A DNA stretch of 64,000 nucleotides, taken from positions 1-64,000 of the forward strand of contig RGDM01000015.1 of assembly GCA_009918675.1 (NCBI GenBank). The letters run 5' to 3'. A model generated the notes under the pieces. The model did not search any database. It saw nothing but the letters and a program-made list of their open reading frames with translations, and was not told the DNA's origin. This DNA comes from a bacterium (GTDB taxonomy: Bacteria; Bdellovibrionota_B; Oligoflexia; Silvanigrellales; Silvanigrellaceae). A program made the translations under genes and the position numbers. Shown piece after piece: positions 26,668 to 36,213 of this stretch (the stretch's first letter is position 1; every line of letters starts with the position of its first letter).

Positions 26668-29169
26668 TTACGCCGCCGAAGCTTTCGTGTTTGATTCTGG
26701 TTTCCAGGTAATCGAAACAATCGAAACATCATCGTCAGGTGGGTTTGATTTCCAGGTATCGCGTGCAAATTGTACGAACGAATCCAAATTGCTGGAGTCG
26801 AGAACAAAATTGCGGCAGAACTGCAAAATCGAACGTCGAGTAATACACTCTCCATTTGGTCCAGTGTTTTCCAGCAGCCCGTCAGTATAAAGAACAATGG
26901 AATCCTTTGGCCCCAAGCTGATTGTCTCGGCTTTGAATGTTGCATTCCGATCTGCACCGAGAAGTGAACCGGATACGACAACTGATTCTGGTCGCTGGTT
27001 TGGAACAATATGAAATGGGTGTGGGTGACCTGCACTCACAACATGACACAAGCCTGAGTCGAGATCGAGACAGACAAATAGCATTGACATGAATTTTAGC
27101 CCGCGGCTCGAATCCAGCAAAACTCGATTCACATGCTGCGCAAGTTGTTCAACCGCCTCTGATGATGAAACATAATCTTCGGAATTGTAAGATTCCCAGC
27201 TTTTTATAATTCCAGCCGCCACACCTGTAACGATTGACGCCGCAAAATCGTGCCCCGTGACGTCTCCGATAGTCACGAATAGTCGATTCTTTTTCTCGCT
27301 ATGATAGTAGCCAAACCAATCGCCGCCGGTTTTTCCGGCGCTGCGAACATATGAAGCCAGGGCAACATTTTCAAGGTTCAGTGGGGGCGGTAGCAGCGCA
27401 ATCTGAGTCGCTTCAGCTGCGTCAAGTTGGACATCCAGCTGAGCCTTATTTCTGACTTCACGAAGATACTCAATGTTCTTCAGAGCAATCAACAAGCTCG
27501 CAGAAATTGCATTAAGGAAATTTATCATCTGCTGTTGCTCATCTTGCCCGAACGAATTTTTATCGTAACGGCGAATGATGATTGCACCGTCAAGCGAGTT
27601 TGTTTGCAGAGGCACAGTTAGCACAGATTCTGGGGAGGAGAGACTATATTCTCTGAAAGCATGAGTATTTTGCATGACTGGTATCGAAGTCGCAGCCGCC
27701 AATTCTCTGTGGGGAATAAGTGAGCTAGGCGACTGGTTAGATTCTGAAGCAGAGATTTCGTAAATTTCACCCTCCTCTAGATTCCCTTTATTGATGTAAG
27801 TAAAGTGGACGAATTCTCCATTGCCCGGATTTTTTTCCATAAATGAGGCTCGACTAAGCATGAAATCGATAGTGTACTCATTTCCAGAAAGTCCATGCTG
27901 TCTGACGATTGCTGATGCGACTGCAGCAAGAGCAAGGCGGTAGTTGCGAGCCTGCGAAAGCGCATAAGTGCAGTCGAAGACCCGCTGCAGTCGATCTCGT
28001 GCTGCAATCTCCGCAAGTTCATTTTTTCGTGAATTTTGAAAAAGCTGATTAAAATACTGTCCCTGCATGGCAGTCAGGCAGAGTAAAAATAGCATAATAC
28101 CTACATGCAGCATGCGAATATTTGAGTTGATAATCCGAATTTCGTTGGCCATCTCCCACATTCCGCCAAGAAATAGGAAGGCGAATCCAAGGTAAAATGT
28201 TTTGGCGTATGTGTGCTTGCGTAATTTTAAAACTGAATGGACAAAAATCGCTGTAAAAATTGGGACGGCAAAAGCATAGAAATAATTTAGAAATGGAAGA
28301 AGTCCGAGCGGGCCGAACAAGACGCCTGTTGATGAAATTGCCACGAAGAAGGCATTGAACCAGAGAGTCAATTTTATCCACTTATTCTCTCTCAGGGAAA
28401 ATATATTTGAATAAAACTTTATAAAAAATATGGGCGAACTAAAAAGACCAAAGAGGCTAAGGTTGCCCAACAAAGCTGGATTGAGACCAAGTTGGTGTCG
28501 GAGTCGCAAACCAGCAATCAGATAAAAAAATGCACAAGCCGAAAAAAGTGCGAGATGGAAATAGGTCTTAACGTTTCTGTAGAATAAAAATAAAAACAAT
28601 CCAGATATGCTCAACAAAGCAAGAATGCTTGAAACCAGCAGAGGTACAAGGTCTTCCTTCAGCATCTGTAAAAGAAATTCTGAACGTTGACCCAACGCTA
28701 GACTGCCAACTGGTCCAATGCGTTGGTATTCAGATTCTACACGCATGAAAAATTCGGAATAATTAGTCGCTAGATTGAGTGTGACGAGATGTGGCGGAAA
28801 ACCCGCGTATCCTTCGTCCCCTCCAAATGAGTATATCACTTCACCTTCACGTGAGAACACTTTGAAGCGCATAAAGACTTTTTCGAATTTTAGTGTTACT
28901 CGCTCATGGTTCACTGTTCGTGTCACAATTTTCAGCCAAAGTGCTTCCGCGTTGCGCGGGGATAAGTTGTTTCCTTGAGAATTGAATGGCCGCCATTCGA
29001 GATTTTCAGGCAGTTCGGCGGGAACCTTGAGATCGCGAGGGGCGAAAGAATAGCTCACTTGAAGGTCTTGAGCAGTCGCTGCTGTAGAATAAATAGAGAC
29101 AAGAGACACCATTCCTAGAATCAGCTGCCTCATGAAATTTTTCAAAATTTGAAGACTGTAAGCGCTCAT
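26668..29169 (-). CDS. 7TMR-DISM receptor with GAF-like region and SpoIIE/PP2C phosphatase domain
   Basis: An inner-membrane signalling protein of 833 residues. Order: signal peptide (about 1-34), a periplasmic DISM-type sensory domain (about 35-170), seven membrane helices (about 175-385), a GAF-like region (about 410-570) and a PP2C phosphatase of the SpoIIE/RsbU type (about 600-825). The metal ligands are kept: GGDWFG, IGDVTGHD, VSAGHPHP, YTDGLLE and DDDVSIV. Such proteins dephosphorylate anti-anti-sigma factors in partner-switching systems; no such partner is in this window. ATG at 29169 has AGGGAG upstream; an ATG at 29133 is also possible. Confidence 0.93.
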   Translation of the reverse strand: MSAYSLQILKNFMRQLILGMVSLVSIYSTAATAQDLQVSYSFAPRDLKVPAELPENLEWRPFNSQGNNLSPRNAEALWLKIVTRTVNHERVTLKFEKVFMRFKVFSREGEVIYSFGGDEGYAGFPPHLVTLNLATNYSEFFMRVESEYQRIGPVGSLALGQRSEFLLQMLKEDLVPLLVSSILALLSISGLFLFLFYRNVKTYFHLALFSACAFFYLIAGLRLRHQLGLNPALLGNLSLFGLFSSPIFFIKFYSNIFSLRENKWIKLTLWFNAFFVAISSTGVLFGPLGLLPFLNYFYAFAVPIFTAIFVHSVLKLRKHTYAKTFYLGFAFLFLGGMWEMANEIRIINSNIRMLHVGIMLFLLCLTAMQGQYFNQLFQNSRKNELAEIAARDRLQRVFDCTYALSQARNYRLALAAVASAIVRQHGLSGNEYTIDFMLSRASFMEKNPGNGEFVHFTYINKGNLEEGEIYEISASESNQSPSSLIPHRELAAATSIPVMQNTHAFREYSLSSPESVLTVPLQTNSLDGAIIIRRYDKNSFGQDEQQQMINFLNAISASLLIALKNIEYLREVRNKAQLDVQLDAAEATQIALLPPPLNLENVALASYVRSAGKTGGDWFGYYHSEKKNRLFVTIGDVTGHDFAASIVTGVAAGIIKSWESYNSEDYVSSSEAVEQLAQHVNRVLLDSSRGLKFMSMLFVCLDLDSGLCHVVSAGHPHPFHIVPNQRPESVVVSGSLLGADRNATFKAETISLGPKDSIVLYTDGLLENTGPNGECITRRSILQFCRNFVLDSSNLDSFVQFARDTWKSNPPDDDVSIVSITWKPESNTKASAA

Positions 29170-29261
29170 CTCCGAAGACTCCCTGGTCGTCTATCGGAGT
29201 CGTCAATGAATTACTTTCCATTAATGTCATTTACTAGATAGGAACTAACTGCAGTCGTGAA

Positions 29262-29861
29262 TCAAGGACTCGGTATTACGTTCTGATTGAGCATGCAGAA
29301 GTAATAAGGATTCAAGGTCATGACCTCTGGAGTTACACCACAAATTCGACCAAGCACACTGCCAGCCGCGATTTCATTGCTAATCTGAGCTGGCGGCAGG
29401 GTTTTGCACTTTTGTCGTTCAGCGACGAATTGATCGACAGTCAGATAATGTCTTGGAAAAGGCGCCTTAGGCATAACGGAACCGTTGTTGAACTCCCAAT
29501 CTGCGGGCAAGTTGCTCACTCCACTTGGAGTTGAGATTCCATATTCGACAACATTATTGTTTTGAAACAATGGCCGCTCGTTTACAAAACTCATAAAGCC
29601 ACAACCCTGCCAACCGCAGTTTGCAACGGGCGAGTTGACGTGCACAACGACGACACATTTGTTCTTAATAAGGTTGGCGTTAACGACAGTGCACCACGCA
29701 GCAAAGCTGTTAGTTAAGTTGCTTCTGTTGTCACAACTGAATCCAACAGGACTCTGTGAAAAGCCGCTATTGGAGCCTGCTTTCGCAGTCCTTTCGCACA
29801 AGATAAACGCGCCAAACATGAGAATGAGGCCAGAGATTTTCTTAATCTTATACTGTGTCAT
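29262..29861 (-). CDS. Secreted Cys-rich protein, partner of the trypsin-like lipoprotein
   Basis: The ATG at 29861 has AAGGAA eight bases upstream and gives 199 residues; a TTG at 29879 would add six. A hydrophobic signal peptide (ISGLILMFGAFILC) ends near RTAKA, about residue 30. The mature protein carries at least eight cysteines (SCDN, WCTV, KCVV, NCGW, GCGF, KCKT, ICGV, FCML), so it is probably disulfide-rich and exported. No known domain was recognised. It follows the trypsin-like gene by 25 bases on the same strand and may be its substrate, inhibitor or co-factor, which is inference. Confidence 0.75.
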   Translation of the reverse strand: MTQYKIKKISGLILMFGAFILCERTAKAGSNSGFSQSPVGFSCDNRSNLTNSFAAWCTVVNANLIKNKCVVVVHVNSPVANCGWQGCGFMSFVNERPLFQNNNVVEYGISTPSGVSNLPADWEFNNGSVMPKAPFPRHYLTVDQFVAERQKCKTLPPAQISNEIAAGSVLGRICGVTPEVMTLNPYYFCMLNQNVIPSP

Positions 29862-29886
29862 GAGCGTGTTCCTTGTCAAAGGTTAA

Positions 29887-30882
29887 TCACTGAACGTTGA
29901 CCCAACGAATGGTGCTTGATACCTTGAGTGGCGGCGTATAATAAGAATCTGTCTTTAATTCGTAGGCGCCGTTTGTTTGGATTTCTGGTAAAGTGACTTC
30001 CCGACTGAGTACACCCTGCAGGCACAGATATGTATTCATCCTATCAATCTTACTGTCACCGTCTATCAGCCAGACTGGTCCTCCGGACTCACCCGGAACT
30101 GATAAAACTCTGTCGAGCAAAAAAGTTTTACCGATTCCAGCATTTGCAATCGTGAGAGGTGTACTGAACTGCGGCCCGCTGCTGGAGTATTTCAATCCCA
30201 CTTTACTGTTGGCCTGGACTAATCCAGTCATATCGGTCGCAAGGACCCCAATCGCGAGTTCGCGATTTAGGGGGATTCCAGCCGCGCTTGAGCAGGTGGG
30301 CAGGTAAGATGATCTTGCCTTTGCAATTGTCGTTACAGACTGCTTAAATCTAATAATATCTGTTCGCTGAGGCCCATCGTAAAGAACTTCAGGATTAGAC
30401 ACTGCCACTGCAGCTGCGACCAGAGGTAAATTTGCATAGGGTTTCGCATACTTCCTTGCATTCGTTAGTGGCAATTGATTTGCAATCACGCCCGTTGTTG
30501 CGAAGCCGAGCGGATTCACCTTTTCGAAACAGTGTGTCGCTGTATAAAAATAGACAATCGCCGACGTCGCAGGGGCGGCGGGATCTGGCTCAAAGGCGAA
30601 GGCGCCGGAACATTTGTTTTGAGTTCGGGGATCTGTGAAGTTCACCATGTTGCCGAATGCCAGCTCTGCGTTGAGAGGGACTTTCTTGCTACTCGAGTTC
30701 ACCACGGCGGCGAAACTTCCCATAAAATCTGCGGCGACTGCGCTAATCCCCAACTGCTCACCGCCCTCGGATTGTGTCGCCGAAACCACTTTCGGCGAAG
30801 TTTGGAAATCCAGATTTCCGTTTTGATTCGCCTGACCGCAGGCTATGAGCCAAAAAAGGGGCAGCGACGCAACAGTTTTCAT
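29887..30882 (-). CDS. Trypsin-like serine protease lipoprotein
   Basis: A 331-residue secreted protease with a lipobox WLIAC (Cys15), so it is membrane-anchored in the envelope. The chymotrypsin-fold triad can be read as His117 in TATHCF, Asp175 in RTDIIRF and Ser266 in GESGGPV. A cysteine follows the histidine as in the family. About 75 residues lie between signal peptide and protease body, perhaps a propeptide. It begins a two-gene unit with the downstream Cys-rich secreted protein. The targets are unknown. Confidence 0.85.
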   Translation of the reverse strand: MKTVASLPLFWLIACGQANQNGNLDFQTSPKVVSATQSEGGEQLGISAVAADFMGSFAAVVNSSSKKVPLNAELAFGNMVNFTDPRTQNKCSGAFAFEPDPAAPATSAIVYFYTATHCFEKVNPLGFATTGVIANQLPLTNARKYAKPYANLPLVAAAVAVSNPEVLYDGPQRTDIIRFKQSVTTIAKARSSYLPTCSSAAGIPLNRELAIGVLATDMTGLVQANSKVGLKYSSSGPQFSTPLTIANAGIGKTFLLDRVLSVPGESGGPVWLIDGDSKIDRMNTYLCLQGVLSREVTLPEIQTNGAYELKTDSYYTPPLKVSSTIRWVNVQ

Positions 30883-31031
30883 AGAGGTTCTCCCATATTG
30901 TTCAAAGGTTTTATCGGGATGATTATCGATTAATTAAACGATAAAATTTAATTCAATGATTAATGCAGTTTACGCAAATCTCATCCCGCCACTGTCTCTC
31001 TTGAGTCGGTGTTGAAAGCGTAAGAGAAAAT

Positions 31032-31053
31032 AAGCTCGAAAACGTTCGGGCTT
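31032..31053 (-). terminator. Terminator of the PafA-like gene
   Basis: On the minus strand AAGCCCGAA pairs with TTCGAGCTT (one G-T wobble) around a CGTT loop, followed by ATTTTCTCTT. It overlaps the stop codon of the phosphatase gene. The plus strand also has a T-rich tail, so it could act both ways. Confidence 0.65.
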
Positions 31054-32938
31054 ATTTCTTTTTCGATGAACTCACCTCACCGACGCCCTTGCCGAGCACT
31101 TCGTCCGCGCGCGACTGTCCTGTCATGAACGAAGGCACTTTTCCTCCAAGCATCTCAACAAGTGTTGGAGCAATATCTTCTGCCGAGGTTGGGTTTTTGC
31201 TCTCAACTCCACGAGCCACCTTCCATCCGGAAAAAACAATTGGAATGCGCGTGTCATCAGGGAAGGCAGAGCCATGATTCGCCGCGTGCTTTGGATCTGC
31301 AATCCAACCCTGCTGAAGAAGCAAGACTGCGTCGCCGGAACGTTCAGGATCATGACCCCGTTTGAAAAGGGCCGCCTCAGCCGTCGACGCTTTAAGAATT
31401 TCTTCTCGCGTCAGCAGGCCACGCACACCCGGTAATCCGCTCACCTTGTGACGCACCACATCCAAAACCTCTTGTGGCGATTTCCTGCGCGCCGAAAGTG
31501 TCGCCTGATTCAAATAAATTTCGTTGGTCACAATTTCATCAACCCATGGCCCCTCGCCGAACTGCTCTTTCAAGGTGTTTTCAATAACTGTCTTGATTTC
31601 TTTGAACGTCCCACGACCACCACTCAGGCCATTGGCCTGAGAAAATTCAACCAACGGCTGAACACCGTGATCTGCAGACTGAACAAAGAGAACCTGACCC
31701 GCTCCAAGTTGTTCCTCGAGTTTGTTTTTCAGACGTTCAACCGATGCATTTAGGCGCAGATAGGTATCCATCAACTCTGCGCTCTCAGGGCCAAACGCAT
31801 GTCCAACGAGATCGGGGGTCGAAAAACTTACAGCCAGTAAATCGGGAACCGAGGGGGCAACGCATGGCTCGTTTGCCTTACGTGACGCGCATCCCAAACG
31901 TTCTTCTGCCTGAGATGCAAGCGCGAAATCGACGAGATAATCGCTTGCCGCTGGGGTCAACTGAAATTGGTTTCGAGCAGTGACTCCGGCAGCTTCACTT
32001 GCTTTGAGTTGGTAAGGAAAGCCAGCAGCACCCAGCATTTTTGATTGCGGCGAACGCAGCAACAAGCCGCGGCGGTATTTGTCATCGGCGAGCAAACTCT
32101 GCATCGTTTCAATGGGGAACACGGGGGCCCAGGTGAAATTCAAATCGGGTCTTTTGTTGGTATTAAAAGCATTCACCCACCCAGGGAGCGCAGGTGCATT
32201 TGCGTTACTTGCAACCATGGATCCTGATTTTGCGTCATACCAGTATGCTCCCGTGGGCTTCTGACCCGCACAAAAGAGCGCACCGCGGTCTTTGATGGAC
32301 ACCGAAACGGCGCGGCTCATCCCATGACTGAGTTCGCTCAGCACATCGGCAAACCCAGGTGTGCGCATCTGTCGACCACTGACGCCTTCGCTGGGAGCTT
32401 TTGACAAAGGATCAGCAGGAATAATTCCAGGGGTTGTCACAACCGCTGCGCTCGCATCAAATGTTGCACCCACAGTGCGCTTTAAACTGCGGTCATAATA
32501 CTCATTGGCGACCACACCATGCTGCGCAGCGCGCACACCACTGCAGATCGTTGCGTGACCAGCGGCTGTCACCGTTGGAGCACTGGTGGTGCTCGCCTGC
32601 GAGAACGACACCCCATGCTGACGCAGGGCCAACAGCCCCTCTTCCTTGCCACCTGCCATTTTCTTCATCGCCGGAGCAAAACGATCGAGCAAATCGGAAC
32701 GCATTTGATCAACAGTCAGAATAACAATTAACCTTGGCGGTTGTAAGGCTTTGCTTTGCTTTTTGTTCAAAGCCTCAGGGCTTGTGCTCTTGGCGTCTGA
32801 TTTTTTTGCGAGCGGAAGACTCTGCCGCTGACGTGACGCTGCCCATGCATTTGAATTCGGCAAAATTGCACACGAGGCGATGACAGAGAGAGCAGAGAAA
32901 TAAACTAAACCTGGTGACCCCGATCCATTGTGAAACAT
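31052..32938 (-). CDS. PafA-like alkaline phosphatase (type I phosphodiesterase/nucleotide pyrophosphatase fold)
   Basis: Secreted phosphomonoesterase of the alkaline phosphatase superfamily, 628 residues from the ATG at 32938 (GGGAG eight bases upstream). The signal peptide (about residues 1-33) ends NAWA. The metal-binding VDQMRSD at 76-82 and the nucleophile region SAPTVTAAGHATI (Thr122) follow; later DxxxH ligands appear in DLVGH, SADHG and the C-terminal ANHGS. A Thr nucleophile in an APTVT context is the PafA hallmark. It could supply phosphate from organic esters. Regulation by phosphate is not visible. It is divergent from the EPS plus arm. Confidence 0.9.
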   Translation of the reverse strand: MFHNGSGSPGLVYFSALSVIASCAILPNSNAWAASRQRQSLPLAKKSDAKSTSPEALNKKQSKALQPPRLIVILTVDQMRSDLLDRFAPAMKKMAGGKEEGLLALRQHGVSFSQASTTSAPTVTAAGHATICSGVRAAQHGVVANEYYDRSLKRTVGATFDASAAVVTTPGIIPADPLSKAPSEGVSGRQMRTPGFADVLSELSHGMSRAVSVSIKDRGALFCAGQKPTGAYWYDAKSGSMVASNANAPALPGWVNAFNTNKRPDLNFTWAPVFPIETMQSLLADDKYRRGLLLRSPQSKMLGAAGFPYQLKASEAAGVTARNQFQLTPAASDYLVDFALASQAEERLGCASRKANEPCVAPSVPDLLAVSFSTPDLVGHAFGPESAELMDTYLRLNASVERLKNKLEEQLGAGQVLFVQSADHGVQPLVEFSQANGLSGGRGTFKEIKTVIENTLKEQFGEGPWVDEIVTNEIYLNQATLSARRKSPQEVLDVVRHKVSGLPGVRGLLTREEILKASTAEAALFKRGHDPERSGDAVLLLQQGWIADPKHAANHGSAFPDDTRIPIVFSGWKVARGVESKNPTSAEDIAPTLVEMLGGKVPSFMTGQSRADEVLGKGVGEVSSSKKK

Positions 32939-33119
32939 GGTTTGAACTCCCAATAATTCGCCGCTGAACACAATCCACGGCGGTGTCGGGGCACTCTAGG
33001 ACTTTCGTTAAAATTCGCAAAGATTCAAAGGTAACTTCTTCGTGACTGCGCAAAACTGAGCGAGCATGGGCGCAGTTTTCCCCCTCCAAGCAACCCCCTG
33101 GCGAGGAGACCAACGGACG

Positions 33120-34265
33120 ATGCCGCAAAGAGAAGCAAACAATTTTGCTGGCTGGAAAGGTCTCTGCCTGATTGGGATGAGCTTCAACCACCTGCTTCTT
33201 TGGCCATTCCCGGGGCTTTCGCCAGCCCTCCGCCTGACATACCAAAGCGTCGGCTGGTTTACCTTTGCATCCGTATTCTTTGCGATTGCAGGGATTCAAT
33301 GGGGCCGTCGAGCCCAATTCGATACAAAACTTATTCTATGGAATATAAAGCGCGCGAAAAAACTCGGTTTGTGGATTGTGCTTGCCACAAGCCTCTTCCT
33401 CGTTGGCATCAAGTTGGGTCTCATCACGCCAGCACCCTGGCAAATCTCAATTGCTTGGCAGCAACCACAAACACTTTTGTACGCTCTTCTTGGACTCCGC
33501 CTCCCGTGGCTTATTGATGTCATTTGGCTGCACATGTGGCTTGGTGTTTTTGCAACCCTGCTGTGGATTTCACCGGGGATCCGTGGACGCTGGTGGGCTA
33601 TTGCCTGTGTTAGCTTCGCTCTTTGGTGCCTGGGACAAAGTAACGACCCTCTCGGACTTGGCACAAACGCAGACGCACCGTCGTGGCATCACTGGACTTC
33701 ATGGCAGCTTCTGTTTGTCGTGAGTGCGCTTTCGCAGCAAGATGAGGTTCGTAAAAAGCTTGCGGTTTTAAACTTTCCGGAACATCGAAAATATATTCTC
33801 GCCGCTGCGATTCTTTTTTTCATCCTCAAGCATATACAAGTTCAATCCAATCAGGAACAACTCTCTGCAGCACAGCGATTTTCTCCGCTGTTTGCGGTTA
33901 ACACTGCAGTTCTTTTATTAGCAGCGAAACCTTATCAAAGCATTCGCTTTCCAGCTTTTGTCTCGACTGTTGGACATCAGAGTCTCGCTGCTTACAGTGC
34001 GCAATGCATGGTGGTTTATATCTTGGGCACCCACTCAAAATGGTTTCCACCCTCACCTATTGCTGCTTTTCTCTTAGTCATACTCTTTTCCACTTTTATT
34101 GCCAACGCTTCAAGAATGTCATCGTTGCGGCATCCGCAAAAGATTATGCCGACATCGTCCGCAAGAGTGGCTTTCATGAAAGACAAGGAATGCGAATTAT
34201 TCCCATCGCTGCAGAAAATGAAATCACTGAATGCATTCAAGAAAAAAATGTTCTCTTGGTCATAG
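33120..34265 (+). CDS. OpgC-like integral membrane acyltransferase (3' end in conflict)
   Basis: The ATG at 33120 has GAGGAG at 33103-33108 and gives 381 residues; an ATG at 33066 is possible. The protein has about ten membrane helices with a conserved start, GWKGLCLIGMSFNHL, resembling the OpgC polysaccharide succinyltransferase family. It would modify the polymer with acyl groups at the inner membrane. After about position 34110 this frame loses coding character, while the sugar-transferase frame becomes convincing. The two readings overlap by 262 bases in a -1 relation, so the true C-terminus is uncertain: a frameshift, a fused gene, or an overlap. Confidence 0.75.
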   Translation: MPQREANNFAGWKGLCLIGMSFNHLLLWPFPGLSPALRLTYQSVGWFTFASVFFAIAGIQWGRRAQFDTKLILWNIKRAKKLGLWIVLATSLFLVGIKLGLITPAPWQISIAWQQPQTLLYALLGLRLPWLIDVIWLHMWLGVFATLLWISPGIRGRWWAIACVSFALWCLGQSNDPLGLGTNADAPSWHHWTSWQLLFVVSALSQQDEVRKKLAVLNFPEHRKYILAAAILFFILKHIQVQSNQEQLSAAQRFSPLFAVNTAVLLLAAKPYQSIRFPAFVSTVGHQSLAAYSAQCMVVYILGTHSKWFPPSPIAAFLLVILFSTFIANASRMSSLRHPQKIMPTSSARVAFMKDKECELFPSLQKMKSLNAFKKKMFSWS

Positions 34266-35092
34266 ACAAACAATTTCCACTGAGAGAAACCCAAGAACGC
34301 CTCATGCATCAGGCCCTGGCCTTCGGAGCGGAATGGTGTCCGTTGCTCATCTTTCAAGGTTTTCTGAACGGCCACGCACACATCCGCTCGCTGCATGATG
34401 TTCTTGAGTGGATCCATTGGCGTGAAAAATCGGTCGTCAGTGCGATCGTGTTTCCCTTGATTTGCCTGATGCAAAGAAGCATCGCGCTTGCGCTTGCGGT
34501 TGTATTGGCTCCGGTTTTCATTGCAGTTTCGCTTGCAATCAAAAAAACCAGCCCAGGGCCTGTCTTCTATCAACAAACTCGGGTTGGTCATCGTGGCAAA
34601 CACTTTAAATTGATCAAATTCCGCACCATGCGTGTCAGTGCTGAGCAAGACGGCCCGCGTTGGTGCGCGGGAAACAACGACAGTCGCATTTACCCACTCG
34701 GACGGCTTTTGCGCGCCAGCCATATCGATGAATTTCCGCAGCTGTGGAACGTTATTAAAGGTGATCTTTGTTTTGTTGGTCCGCGTCCGGAGCGGCCTGA
34801 ATTCCACGACTTGCTTGAAAATGAGGTGCCGCATTTCCGCGTCCGAGCCCGGGTTCGTCCTGGCATCACCGGATGGGCTCAACTGCGCGCAGGCTATGCT
34901 GCGAGTGTTGAAGAATCAAAACTCAAAGTTGCGCATGATCTTTATTTTATCAGGGCAGCAAACCCAATTTTGATTTTAAAAATCATCTTCGACACAGGAT
35001 TTAAATGCATCCGGGAGCTTAAAAATGCGCTTCTTCGCAAGATCTTCGCCCGCAATGAACGCAGCAATTTGCCAAGCGGAGAGAACACATGA
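34004..35092 (+). CDS. Priming sugar transferase (undecaprenyl-phosphate glycosyl-1-phosphate transferase)
   Basis: The first enzyme of polymer assembly, which loads the first sugar phosphate onto undecaprenyl phosphate. The C-terminal domain is typical: a membrane helix, then KTSPGPVFYQQTRVG, KFRTM, FPQLWNVIKGD, VGPRPERPEF and RPGITGWAQL. The N-terminal part (KNVIVAASAKDYADI and following) looks like a reduced CoA-binding-like domain, but the usual four N-terminal helices are absent in this frame. The first ~36 residues are not coding-like, so the true start is unclear; ATG 34190 is an alternative. It overlaps the next gene by ATGA. The acyltransferase before it may supply the missing membrane region. 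Confidence 0.88.
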   Translation: MHGGLYLGHPLKMVSTLTYCCFSLSHTLFHFYCQRFKNVIVAASAKDYADIVRKSGFHERQGMRIIPIAAENEITECIQEKNVLLVIDKQFPLRETQERLMHQALAFGAEWCPLLIFQGFLNGHAHIRSLHDVLEWIHWREKSVVSAIVFPLICLMQRSIALALAVVLAPVFIAVSLAIKKTSPGPVFYQQTRVGHRGKHFKLIKFRTMRVSAEQDGPRWCAGNNDSRIYPLGRLLRASHIDEFPQLWNVIKGDLCFVGPRPERPEFHDLLENEVPHFRVRARVRPGITGWAQLRAGYAASVEESKLKVAHDLYFIRAANPILILKIIFDTGFKCIRELKNALLRKIFARNERSNLPSGENT

Positions 35093-36213
35093 AAGTCATT
35101 CACGTGTTCAACTCGGGTGGACTCAGTGGCCCTGAAATGCTTGTTTTGCCAGCTCTGCCGCATGCCTCATGGCTGCATGAGATCTGGTGTCTTAATGAAA
35201 ATAGACTCGGCGAAAGTGCATCTGCAGCAGAGGCTTTTTGTCTTCAATTACGTCTGCCGCATCGGGTTTTTCGAGTCGATAGTCGGCTGGATGGTTCTGC
35301 AATTATGGCGATGCGCAGAGCTCTCAAAGATCAATCTGAACGAATCTTGCTGCATTCACACGACGTCAAAGCGAGTTTCTATCTCTGGCTCGCTTGCCTT
35401 GGATTGAGTCGAAGGCAGCTTCAAAGTGTGGTCACACATCATGGTGCAATGGCCCGACCCGATGTGTTGAGTCGATTGTATGAGAAACTTTTCGTAACAA
35501 TGGTTCGTCACGGGGCCGCTGCCAAAATTCTTTGTGTTAGCGAATCTGAATACGCTCTCCTGCGCGCACGCGGAATTCCGCAAAGCAAACTCGAACTTCA
35601 TGTCAATGGAATTGATAGACCCAAGCTCACTTGGGAGCAACGCCGAGCCGGCGAAAACACCTCAATAAAACGCTTTGTCATGATTGCACGGCTGTCTGAG
35701 GAAAAAAACCATCGGCGCGGCTTTCATATTCTGCAAAAGTTCACAGAACTCTACGGCAATCACTGGACTCTGGACCTGTGGGGAGAAGGAAACCAGCGCG
35801 AAAACCTTGTTCAAATGAGTCATCAATTGGGCTTGGAAAAAAACATCTACTTCAGAGGATTTAAAAAAGATGCCTGGAAAATCCTCGACCACTATGATTG
35901 TCTTTTGAGCTTCTCATTGGGTGAGGGCTTGCCTATCTCGCTCCTCGAAGCCGGCTGGCGCTGCACACCTGTCTTTGCAAGCAGAGTCGGCGGAATTCCC
36001 GAGCTGTGTGGAGAGCAGGGAGCTCACCTCTTTCCGCTGGATGAATCCAATGAACAAATCGCACATGAACTTCACTCGTTTGTTTCGCAGCAATCACGAG
36101 CAAAGGCTTCAGCTGAATTTCTTCAAGAGCGCGTGAAAGAGAAATTCTCGCAGTCGAGCTGGCTCCGACGCCTCAACGACATTTACTCGTCTGTTTGGGG
36201 AGCAACCCTATGA
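35089..36213 (+). CDS. Glycosyltransferase family 4 (GT-B)
   Basis: Cytoplasmic GT-B glycosyltransferase, 374 residues. The N-terminal domain opens with IHVFNSGGLSGPE, and the C-terminal domain has the nucleotide-sugar site around EEKNHRRG and the E-x7-E motif in SLGEGLPISLLEAG. The family usually transfers hexoses from NDP-sugars onto the lipid-linked repeat unit. It starts in an ATGA overlap with the priming transferase and ends in an ATGA overlap with the exporter gene, so it is co-translated within the EPS operon. The sugar donor cannot be told from sequence. Confidence 0.92.
   Translation: MKVIHVFNSGGLSGPEMLVLPALPHASWLHEIWCLNENRLGESASAAEAFCLQLRLPHRVFRVDSRLDGSAIMAMRRALKDQSERILLHSHDVKASFYLWLACLGLSRRQLQSVVTHHGAMARPDVLSRLYEKLFVTMVRHGAAAKILCVSESEYALLRARGIPQSKLELHVNGIDRPKLTWEQRRAGENTSIKRFVMIARLSEEKNHRRGFHILQKFTELYGNHWTLDLWGEGNQRENLVQMSHQLGLEKNIYFRGFKKDAWKILDHYDCLLSFSLGEGLPISLLEAGWRCTPVFASRVGGIPELCGEQGAHLFPLDESNEQIAHELHSFVSQQSRAKASAEFLQERVKEKFSQSSWLRRLNDIYSSVWGATL

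Noticed and set aside
34040..34120. Classical slippery heptamer for programmed frameshifting between the acyltransferase and sugar transferase
   Set aside because: No clear X-XXY-YYZ heptamer with a downstream structure was found; a mutation, fusion or sequencing error is more likely.
34016..34882. Minus-strand 288-codon reading opposite the priming transferase
   Set aside because: It mirrors a strongly conserved transferase and has no domain or ribosome site.
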